The position numbers were made by a program, and so were the translations under genes. The notes beneath the pieces are model-generated. The model saw nothing but the letters and a program-made list of their open reading frames with translations. It did not search any database and had not been told where the DNA came from. A stretch of DNA of 64,000 bases, from positions 102,279 to 166,278 of the forward strand of contig JAWCQZ010000005.1 in the NCBI GenBank assembly GCA_038869515.1. The letters run 5' to 3'. This DNA comes from JAWCQZ01 sp038869515 [NCBI: Halobacteria archaeon] (lineage in GTDB: Archaea; Halobacteriota; Syntropharchaeia; JACQPP01). This document shows positions 16,441 to 24,399 of this stretch, piece after piece. Every line of letters begins with the position of its first letter. The first letter of the stretch is position 1.

Positions 16441-17303
16441 GAATCCGTCGTTCCGTCCTCTTCGCCCCCGCCGACCGGGAGGAGCGTGCCCGCAGGTGCC
16501 TCACCGGCGCGGCCGACGTGGCGGTCCTCGACCTGGAGGACGGGGTCGCCCCCGACCGGAAAAAGGAGGCGCGGGAGATCTCCCGGCGGCTATTCGCGGA
16601 ACTCCGGGAGGCCCCCGGGCCCGAGCGGGCCATCCGCATCAACGCGCCGGGGAGCCCGGAGCACCCGGCCGACATGGCGCTGGTGGCGCGGGTCAGACCC
16701 GGAGCGGTCGTCCTCCCGAAGGCGGAGGACCCGCGGAGGGTCCGCGCCCTCGCCTCCCGCCTCCCGAAGGGGACCGCGCTCCACCTCATCCTCGAGACCG
16801 GGCTGGGAGTCCTGAACGCCCGCGACTTGGCCCGCGCGAGCCCGAGGGTCGCATCGCTCGCCTTCGGCGCGGAGGACCTGGCGGCCGACATCGGCGCCCG
16901 GAGGACCCCGTCAAGCTTCGAGGTGCTCTACGCCCGGAGCCACGTGGCGCTGGTCGCGGGGACCTTCCGGCTGCCCTCCATCGACCAGGTCTTCGTGAAC
17001 TACCGCGACCCCGGCGGCCTGCGGCGGGAGGCGGAGGAGGCGCGCAACCTGGGCTACCGCGGCAAACTGTGCATCCACCCCGACCAGGTCCCCGTGGTCC
17101 ACTCGGTCTTCACTCCGTCGGCGGAGGAGGTGGAGAGAGCCCGGCGGCTCGTCGAGGCCGCCGCGCGAGCGGGCGGGGGCGCCTTCGCCCTCGACGGCCG
17201 TATGGTGGACCGCCCCCTGGTGGAGCAGGCGCGGGAAGTCCTGGAGGCGGCCAGGCAGGCGGAGTCTCGGGCGGCCTCGGGCGGTGCTTCGCCTGGGCGA
17301 TGA
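16437..17303 (+). CDS. HpcH/HpaI-CitE family acyl-CoA lyase
   Basis: A 288-residue TIM-barrel lyase of the citrate lyase beta/malyl-CoA lyase family. Visible motifs are SVLFAPADREERARRCLTGA, VAVLDLEDGVAPDRKKEAR (metal/CoA region, about 30-48), VVLPKAED, LHLILETGLGVLNARDLA, FGAEDLAADIG and GKLCIHPDQVPVV. Substrate residues cannot be assigned. It overlaps the MaoC gene by four bases (ATGA). Its last 190 bp overlap the convergent RHH gene. Confidence 0.88.
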   Translation: MRIRRSVLFAPADREERARRCLTGAADVAVLDLEDGVAPDRKKEAREISRRLFAELREAPGPERAIRINAPGSPEHPADMALVARVRPGAVVLPKAEDPRRVRALASRLPKGTALHLILETGLGVLNARDLARASPRVASLAFGAEDLAADIGARRTPSSFEVLYARSHVALVAGTFRLPSIDQVFVNYRDPGGLRREAEEARNLGYRGKLCIHPDQVPVVHSVFTPSAEEVERARRLVEAAARAGGGAFALDGRMVDRPLVEQAREVLEAARQAESRAASGGASPGR

Positions 17304-17616
17304 TGTGCCGCACCTTCTCCAGCGCAAGTTGACGCTCCGGGGCGAACGGCGAGCCGCTGATTTCAAGGAGAGGCTCGAGGGCCGCCTCCCCCATCTCCGC
17401 CAGCGTCTCGATGGCGATTTTCCGGTTGTCCGGCGTGAGGGCCGCGCTCAGGGCCAGTTTCCGGAGGCGTTCGACAATGGGCCGGCTCATCCAGAGCCGG
17501 ACCGCCTCTTCCACCGTCCGCCCCAGGTCCCCCTTCCTCCCCCCGTAGCGCTTCGCAATCTCCACCCGCAGTTGCGCCTCCAGTTCGTCGGGGAGAACGA
17601 CGTCAATCCGGCCCAT
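17110..17616 (-). CDS. Ribbon-helix-helix DNA-binding protein
   Basis: A 168-residue frame. The RHH domain is at the N-terminus (about 1-45: MGRIDVVLPDELEAQLRVEI...DLGRTVEEAVRLWM), followed by a helical stretch (IETLAEMGEAALEPLLEISG) up to about residue 105. The last 60 residues are Pro/Arg-rich and are simply the antisense of the CitE gene, so the ancestral protein probably ended near 17300. It is divergent from the gene at 17710. The 34-bp palindrome between them is a likely binding site for it. Start ATG 17616. Confidence 0.7.
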   Translation of the reverse strand: MGRIDVVLPDELEAQLRVEIAKRYGGRKGDLGRTVEEAVRLWMSRPIVERLRKLALSAALTPDNRKIAIETLAEMGEAALEPLLEISGSPFAPERQLALEKVRHIIAQAKHRPRPPETPPAWPPPGLPAPAPPGGGPPYGRRGRRRPRPLARRPRRAAGLSPPPPPTE

Positions 17617-17659
17617 GGGGGCCCATGGGGTGGGTCCCCCATAAAACGGGCGGGTCCCC

Positions 17660-17693
17660 CATATCCACAAACTTTATATAGCGTGTGGATATG
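17660..17693. promoter_or_regulatory. Palindromic operator enclosing a TATA box
   Basis: Perfect inverted arms catatccaca (17660-17669) and tgtggatatg (17684-17693) flank aactttatatagcg, which contains a strong TATA box for the plus-strand gene at 17710. A repressor bound here would cover the promoter; the divergent RHH protein is the obvious candidate. Two copies of gggtcccccata (17632-17643, 17652-17663) with a 20-bp period lie on the RHH side. Confidence 0.75.
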
Positions 17694-17709
17694 TGGTTAT
17701 GTGTAAATC

Positions 17710-18027
17710 ATGGCCCGGATGCGCCAAGCCCCGCCCGAAACCGAGGTCTACGGAGCCTTCTCCGCCATCCTCGACGAGGTCAACCGGATGTTCTCTATCG
17801 GCTCCCTCGGGAAATGGTTCGCGATGAACCGGATCAAGAGCCACGGCGTACGGGAGACCCTCGACTTCATGCAGCGGGTCGCCGCCCACGGGTTCAACGC
17901 GGTGGTGACCCCCGAGGAGCGGGAGGTGCTCCACCGCGCCATCCGGAGGCTGGAGGTCCCGGAGTCCGACCGCGTGGTCTGGGAGCGGCTCCAGGCGAAG
18001 ATGCGCCGCATGAAGATGGCTCCGTAG
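17710..18027 (+). CDS. Hypothetical helical protein
   Basis: A 105-residue, mostly helical, charged protein with no recognised domain (GAFSAILDEVNRMFSIGSLG, TPEEREVLHRAIRRLEVPES, basic C-terminus). The codon pattern is that of the host, and a strong TATA box inside a palindrome lies about 35 bp upstream. Expression is probably controlled by the RHH protein across the palindrome. A toxin-antitoxin-like arrangement is possible but not shown. Confidence 0.6.
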   Translation: MARMRQAPPETEVYGAFSAILDEVNRMFSIGSLGKWFAMNRIKSHGVRETLDFMQRVAAHGFNAVVTPEEREVLHRAIRRLEVPESDRVVWERLQAKMRRMKMAP

Positions 18028-18559
18028 CCGCCTCCCGAAATCGGTTACGTCCAAAATCATCCCGGGGGAGTGAGGGTGCTGTGGACGGGGGTCGGGGGCT
18101 GCGCCCCCTCTCCCTCCGGCGACGGAGGTTGGACCCGTGGGAATCCAGCAGCAAATACCGGCAAATCTCCGCGATGAAAGTGTTTTTTCGGGGGCATTTT
18201 GACTGCCCTATTCACCTCCCCCTCCCCGGATGGTGCTCCCTGCAGTCCTGAGGTCTCCTCCAAAGTGACCCGGTGGTCTGCCGGGGTCCCAAGGAGGTGT
18301 CCACAAGGCCGGTCCCAGGCCGCTGAGGTCTGGGTAGGCCCACCTTCGAGGTGCTGGAGGTCCTCCCGAGCAGGTCCCCGCGGTGCTCATGGGGGCCCTC
18401 ACGAAACCCTCCAGCGGAGGGTCGGGCAGATGGAACGGGATGACCGGAGGATGCGGGGGATGGCGGAGGGCTGGACGTGAGATTGTCGGCAGATGTCGGG
18501 GATGGATTGCGGAGGATTGGAGGGTGTCATCGGGATGGCACCGGCAGATTGCCGAGGTC
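18028..18559. other. Non-coding stretch between hypothetical gene and transposase remnant
   Basis: No frame here shows a domain or a convincing start. The sequence is G-rich on the plus strand, with many ggatg/gggat-type short words, and looks like decayed DNA upstream of the transposase relic. Confidence 0.5.
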
Positions 18560-19134
18560 AACCGGGAAGACTCCGGGTGACCACCGGGAACTGACCGGGA
18601 AGGCGCACAGCGGGGGCATATGGCGGGTGAGAAGGACTCTCATCCAGAGGGTCTGTGCCAGGCTCGCCCCCTGCACTTCCCGCGTGGGCGCGGGGCCCCC
18701 CTCCCCCCTGTCCCGCTTGTGGAGACCGCCCCGGACGCCTCCAGCTCGCCTCTACGCCGAGCCGAGTAGAGGACGAGGAGAGAGCCGAGCAGAGGGTGCC
18801 CCACCGCTTCCGGCTCAGGTAGACGTGGAGCTTCCGGTTCAATTTCCGGAGCAGGTGGGTCTGGCAGAGCTGGTGGCGGAGGCCGAGGTTCCGGGCCACC
18901 ACCGGGTAGCTCCGGTGGTCGTCGGTGACGATGGTGTGGGCCCGCGTCGCCTCCACGACCGGCCTCAGGACAGCCCCGATGGCCTCCGGGCTCCGGTCGG
19001 GGAGGACGCGGACGGCCGGGATGATCCGGGTGGTTGCGTCCCGGACCACCAGGGCGGGCACCATCCGGCCCGACAGGCTGATGAACTTCTCGTCGACCGA
19101 GGGGCATGCCGATGGCGATTTTGGCCTTATCCAT
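18560..19134 (-). pseudogene. DDE transposase remnant
   Basis: A start at ATG 19134 (MDKAKIAIGMP) shifts frame into VDEKFISLSGRMVPALVV, which carries the first catalytic Asp. The second follows in HTIVTDDHRSYPVVARNL, then LRHQLCQTHLLRKLNRKLHV with a Cys-His pair. After about LSRKRWG the frame is lost and no catalytic Glu region is recognisable. The gene is broken at both ends. Its 5' flank (19143-19223) contains the left 54-bp direct repeat that brackets the CRISPR-Cas module, so that repeat may be the end or promoter region of this element. Confidence 0.6.
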
Positions 19135-19169
19135 CCCCTCATCCTGACCCCCGGGAGGCGGGGGTTGAT

Positions 19170-19223
19170 GGTGTTGGAGGTTTAAAAGGCGGAGAAGGTC
19201 ATCCTAAACCGTGGAGGGAAGCC
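19170..19223. repeat. 54-bp direct repeat, left copy
   Basis: Identical over 54 bp, in the same orientation, to 32539-32592. It contains ggtttaaaag near its start and ctaaaccgtgg in its second half. On the minus strand CCTTTTAAACC could serve as a TATA box for the transposase remnant starting at 19134. Its right edge joins a CRISPR repeat that has only 11 bp left. Confidence 0.97.
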
Positions 19224-22200
19224 GGTTTTCGCATGTCGCAGAGAGAATCCTTAACGATTCCTCACGGAAGTGCTCAACGCCTTTCGGCATCAGAGGTTTT
19301 CGCATAGGAAAAAGGGCGGCAAGGGCGGCCTGCTCGGATTGTAGGTGCTCAACGCCTTTCGGCATCAGAGGTTTTCGCATCCTCCGGGGGGGAGTAGGTT
19401 TAAGCCGATGGAGCGTGTGCTCAACGCCTTTCGGCATCAGAGGTTTTCGCATGCCGCCGGACGAAGCCCCCGACCGCGTGGGGTCATAGTGCTCAACGCC
19501 TTTCGGCATCAGAGGTTTTCGCATGGCCTTGGTCGTCTGCTTCTCGGCCTTTTTTTCGGTTTTGTGCTCAACGCCTTTCGGCATCAGAGGTTTTCGCATT
19601 TCTCGATACGACGACATAAATCCGAGTCGGCTCGAAGTGCTCAACGCCTTTCGGCATCAGAGGTTTTCGCATCCGGATAGCATCAACACCATTCCCAGCA
19701 TATGACTGTGCTCAACGCCTTTCGGCATCAGAGGTTTTCGCATTTCAGGATGGCATCCATCCGGGCCTTTTCGTATCTCTCTTGTGCTCAACGCCTTTCG
19801 GCATCAGAGGTTTTCGCATCCGGGCTTACCGGCCCGGGTCGGGGTGTTGGTTTGGTGCTCAACGCCTTTCGGCATCAGAGGTTTTCGCATGCCTTGGTCG
19901 TCTGCTTCTCGGCCTTTTGGTTGGTTTTGTGCTCAACGCCTTTCGGCATCAGAGGTTTTCGCATGCTTTGTCAAGGACTCCGGCGGTCGTTTGGCGGAGT
20001 GCTCAACGCCTTTCGGCATCAGAGGTTTTCGCATGCCTTGGTCGTCTGCTTCTCGGCCTTTTGGTTGGTTTTGTGCTCAACGCCTTTCGGCATCAGAGGT
20101 TTTCGCATCAGGCTTGCCATATCGACCGGCATCCGGCGGGAGGAGTGCTCAACGCCTTTCGGCATCAGAGGTTTTCGCATGCGCTTCCACGCGCGCGGGC
20201 TGGACCCGAGCCACTAGTGCTCAACGCCTTTCGGCATCAGAGGTTTTCGCATAGGCGCTCGTCTGACTGCTTTTAACCCCCCGAAAAGTGCTCAACGCCT
20301 TTCGGCATCAGAGGTTTTCGCATGTGGGGGCGCCGGAGACCCCAGGATTCTGGGGGCTGTGCTCAACGCCTTTCGGCATCAGAGGTTTTCGCATTGCTCA
20401 CGGCCAAAAGGCCGATTGTCGGTGTCACGAGGTGCTCAACGCCTTTCGGCATCAGAGGTTTTCGCATTAAATAGTGGCGGCGAGTAGTGGTTACGATATG
20501 ACAAGTGCTCAACGCCTTTCGGCATCAGAGGTTTTCGCATTTCAGGATGGCATCCATCCGGGCCTTTTCGTATCTCTCTTGTGCTCAACGCCTTTCGGCA
20601 TCAGAGGTTTTCGCATCCGGGCTTACCGGCCCGGGTCGGGGTGTTGGTTTGGTGCTCAACGCCTTTCGGCATCAGAGGTTTTCGCATGCCTTGGTCGTCT
20701 GCTTCTCGGCCTTTTGGTTGGTTTTGTGCTCAACGCCTTTCGGCATCAGAGGTTTTCGCATGCTTTGTCAAGGACTCCGGCGGTCGTTTGGCGGAGTGCT
20801 CAACGCCTTTCGGCATCAGAGGTTTTCGCATGCCTTGGTCGTCTGCTTCTCGGCCTTTTGGTTGGTTTTGTGCTCAACGCCTTTCGGCATCAGAGGTTTT
20901 CGCATCAGGCTTGCCATATCGACCGGCATCCGGCGGGAGGAGTGCTCAACGCCTTTCGGCATCAGAGGTTTTCGCATGCGCTTCCACGCGCGCGGGCTGG
21001 ACCCGAGCCACTAGTGCTCAACGCCTTTCGGCATCAGAGGTTTTCGCATAGGCGCTCGTCTGACTGCTTTTAACCCCCCGAAAAGTGCTCAACGCCTTTC
21101 GGCATCAGAGGTTTTCGCATGTGGGGGCGCCGGAGACCCCAGGATTCTGGGGGCTGTGCTCAACGCCTTTCGGCATCAGAGGTTTTCGCATTGCTCACGG
21201 CCAAAAGGCCGATTGTCGGTGTCACGAGGTGCTCAACGCCTTTCGGCATCAGAGGTTTTCGCATTAAATAGTGGCGGCGAGTAGTGGTTACGATATGACA
21301 AGTGCTCAACGCCTTTCGGCATCAGAGGTTTTCGCATCGCAAGAGGTTGGGAGAGATTCTTGTCAACAACGACAAGTGCTCAACGCCTTTCGGCATCAGA
21401 GGTTTTCGCATGTGAACCCCGGGCAAGACGGGGACATGCTGGCAGAGGTGTGCTCAACGCCTTTCGGCATCAGAGGTTTTCGCATCGTCTGCTTCTCGGC
21501 CTTCTTTTGGGTGGCCATTTGTGCTCAACGCCTTTCGGCATCAGAGGTTTTCGCATATCAGCCCCGGGCCGCCTCCAACGCTTCAGGGGCGTGCTCAACG
21601 CCTTTCGGCATCAGAGGTTTTCGCATCGGCGCGACGCGCGGCGTCTTTCAGCCGCGACCGCCTGAGTGCTCAACGCCTTTCGGCATCAGAGGTTTTCGCA
21701 TACTCTCGCAATCACCGGCGGCGGCGGGAGGGCGACAATCGAGTGCTCAACGCCTTTCGGCATCAGAGGTTTTCGCATGGTGTAATCTGCGGGTGATAGG
21801 TTGTTCGGCCACCGTCGTGCTCAACGCCTTTCGGCATCAGAGGTTTTCGCATGGAACGATTTGTAGGCCCGATGTACGGTTCCGAGCCCTAGTGCTCAAC
21901 GCCTTTCGGCATCAGAGGTTTTCGCATCGTGATGCAAGCCGCACTCAAGGCTGAACCTTCACAAATTAGTGCTCAACGCCTTTCGGCATCAGAGGTTTTC
22001 GCATGCCTGTCGTAGGCTATGCCTTCGGCTTTGGCCGGGGTGTGCTCAACGCCTTTCGGCATCAGAGGTTTTCGCATTCCGGGGTCTGGCGTCGGGCGTC
22101 CCTCGCCGCGATGGCGGCGTGCTCAACGCCTTTCGGCATCAGAGGTTTTCGCATGCGACTCTTCGTGGAGTGTCTGCGGGACAGGTCTGGGTGCTCAACG

Positions 22201-23851
22201 CCTTTCGGCATCAGAGGTTTTCGCATTCGAGCTGTTGCTCCACTGCGAAATGTTTCCGGCAGGTGCTCAACGCCTTTCGGCATCAGAGGTTTTCGCATGA
22301 GGTGGCGGCGGCGAGGGCGGCGGCGTGGTCGCGCTAGTGCTCAACGCCTTTCGGCATCAGAGGTTTTCGCATGTGGAAGCGACTCGCAGCGGCCCGCCGC
22401 CACAAGTGGAGTGCTCAACGCCTTTCGGCATCAGAGGTTTTCGCATGACGCCAGCGACGCGGTGACGGCGGGGAGTGGACGGGTCGCGTGCTCAACGCCT
22501 TTCGGCATCAGAGGTTTTCGCATTAGCCCGCGCGCGTTGATACGCGCTACGGCGGACGTGTGCTCAACGCCTTTCGGCATCAGAGGTTTTCGCATAGTCC
22601 CACAAACGTTCACCGATGAGAGCCTCGCGTCCATGTGCTCAACGCCTTTCGGCATCAGAGGTTTTCGCATAGGCCAAGACCGCGCGGATTGTCTCGCGGC
22701 TTCGGATTGGGTGCTCAACGCCTTTCGGCATCAGAGGTTTTCGCATTCGGCCAGCACCGTATCAAGAGACGCCTGCAGCTCGGGTGCTCAACGCCTTTCG
22801 GCATCAGAGGTTTTCGCATGTGACCGTGCCCCTGCCCGTCTCCCTCGGCGAGAAGCAGTGCTCAACGCCTTTCGGCATCAGAGGTTTTCGCATGGCCTTC
22901 TGCTGCTCGGCCTTCTTTCGGTTGGTTTTGTGCTCAACGCCTTTCGGCATCAGAGGTTTTCGCATATGACGGTTCGGGAGAAGCACGCAATCAATATCAC
23001 CGAGTGCTCAACGCCTTTCGGCATCAGAGGTTTTCGCATACGCCCAATTGGACGCCGAATTGACTTGTTAATTTGGGTGCTCAACGCCTTTCGGCATCAG
23101 AGGTTTTCGCATTTTGGTGTCACCTCCTTGGCTCCCCGTTTGTTTTCGGTGCTCAACGCCTTTCGGCATCAGAGGTTTTCGCATGTCTTCACTGTCACCG
23201 ATTCCGCGGGGACTCCCGTGTGCTCAACGCCTTTCGGCATCAGAGGTTTTCGCATGTCACCTCCCGCTCCCCGTTTGTCGTCGTAACATAAAGTGCTCAA
23301 CGCCTTTCGGCATCAGAGGTTTTCGCATTGGCGACCCACGTGGCAGAGGCTCTCATCCACCCCGAGGTGCTCAACGCCTTTCGGCATCAGAGGTTTTCGC
23401 ATATGGCTCCGTCGATGTACGGTTCTCCGGCCATCTTCCGGCATAGTGCTCAACGCCTTTCGGCATCAGAGGTTTTCGCATTCGGTGATGCGTCCGGGGG
23501 TCCGGGGGGAAGGGTCATCTATGTGCTCAACGCCTTTCGGCATCAGAGGTTTTCGCATGGCCACCTTCTTGGCGCGCAGGATTTCCTCGATCGGGACTTG
23601 TGCTCAACGCCTTTCGGCATCAGAGGTTTTCGCATTAGAAAAACATGAGGACCTCACGGTAACTGAATAGGTGCTCAACGCCTTTCGGCATCAGAGGTTT
23701 TCGCATTTAAAATCCTGGGGACCCTTCTCCATGAGGCGGTCGTGCTCAACGCCTTTCGGCATCAGAGGTTTTCGCATTCCGGTCTCGGGAAAATCCTTGG
23801 CGGTCCCTCTCCCATGTGCTCAACGCCTTTCGGCATCAGAGGTTTTCGCAT
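19224..23851 (-). CRISPR. CRISPR array: 63 full 36-bp repeats, 63 spacers, one terminal partial repeat
   Basis: Full repeats start at 19270 and recur every 68-80 bp to 23816-23851; I count 63, all apparently identical. On the plus strand each begins gtgctcaacgcctttcgg and ends catcagaggttttcgcat. Spacers are 34-43 bp. Read on the minus strand the repeat ends in GTTGAGCAC after a small GCC-GAAA-GGC hairpin, which suits a type I 5' handle, so transcription should run from the leader at 23852-24111 leftwards, continuing the cas operon. The oldest end is cut: only ggttttcgcat (19224-19234) of the last repeat remains, fused to the 54-bp direct repeat. Eleven spacers are present twice in an exact tandem block. 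Confidence 0.98.
19708..21301. repeat. Exact 797-bp tandem duplication within the CRISPR array
   Basis: Block 19708-20504 (11 repeats and 11 spacers) is repeated without visible change as 20505-21301. Matching landmarks, all offset by 797, include spacers beginning ttcaggatggc (19744/20541) and taaatagtggcgg (20468/21265). The spacer following the second block (cgcaagaggttgg) is new. Confidence 0.93.
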
Positions 23852-24111
23852 CCCGCGCCGTGGATTCGCGCGGGGCCGTTCAGGAACCAAGACCTCATTC
23901 AGGCTAAAACCTCTCGCAGACCAAGCGTCAGAGGCCGGTTGTAGACGTGGTGGAGCGTTGAATCGAGAGCGGGCGGGGCCTCCCTGCGCCCTTGAAGTGT
24001 ATTCAAGCACCCGAAGGGCCGAGAAACAGGCCTTCGAGGCCCCTCTGAGTTCCGGTTTTACCAAAAAATGCCGCCGTTCCACCCGTGCCACCGGGAGGTC
24101 CTTGAACGCCA
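23852..24111 (-). promoter_or_regulatory. CRISPR leader
   Basis: The 260 bp between the cas2 stop and the first repeat, on the side from which new spacers should be added. It includes an A+T patch (ATTTTTTGGTAAAACC on the minus strand, about 24055-24070) that could hold the array promoter. An ORF overlapping the cas2 stop also runs through it (see findings). Confidence 0.7.
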
Positions 24112-24396
24112 TCACACGACCACATGCCCGGGGGGCTCTTCGGGCCAACTCCCGCGGGAGTCCCGCCGCTTGAGGCGGGTCGTGCACGCCTTGCACAGCC
24201 CGATGAAGAGCGCGTCGTCCTCGTGAGCCATGACCTTGGCCAGTTCCCAGCGGAGACGCTCCACGTCGCGCTCGGAGAGGTTGCAACGGAATACGCTGTA
24301 CTGGAGCCTCTCACCGTAGCCCTCCAAGATTCGGGCGACGTGGCGGAGGCGCGTGTCGTCCCGGATGTCGTAGCTGACGAGATACCATCTCTTCAT
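24112..24396 (-). CDS. cas2: CRISPR-associated endonuclease Cas2
   Basis: A 94-residue ferredoxin-fold protein with the standard start MKRWYLVSYDIRDDTRLRHV (the Asp of the YDI motif is present), then RLQYSVFRCNLSERDVERLR. Cas2 bridges two Cas1 dimers in the spacer-integration complex. It is the last gene of the cas operon, three bases after the Cas4-Cas1 stop, and adjacent to the leader. Confidence 0.97.
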   Translation of the reverse strand: MKRWYLVSYDIRDDTRLRHVARILEGYGERLQYSVFRCNLSERDVERLRWELAKVMAHEDDALFIGLCKACTTRLKRRDSRGSWPEEPPGHVVV

Positions 24397-24399
24397 GGC

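Noticed and set aside
19140-19223. 54-bp repeat as a tRNA or small-RNA gene
   Set aside because: No cloverleaf or convincing stem; only a 6-bp ggttta/taaacc pairing.
18477-19307. 276-residue plus-strand ORF over the transposase remnant
   Set aside because: Antisense to recognisable DDE motifs and runs into the CRISPR array.
19204-23907. Many ORFs through the CRISPR array encoding repeated strings such as LNAFRHQRFSH, STPFGIRGFR or RKPLMPKGVEH
   Set aside because: They are translations of the 36-bp repeat in different frames, with spacers between; no promoter or start context supports them.
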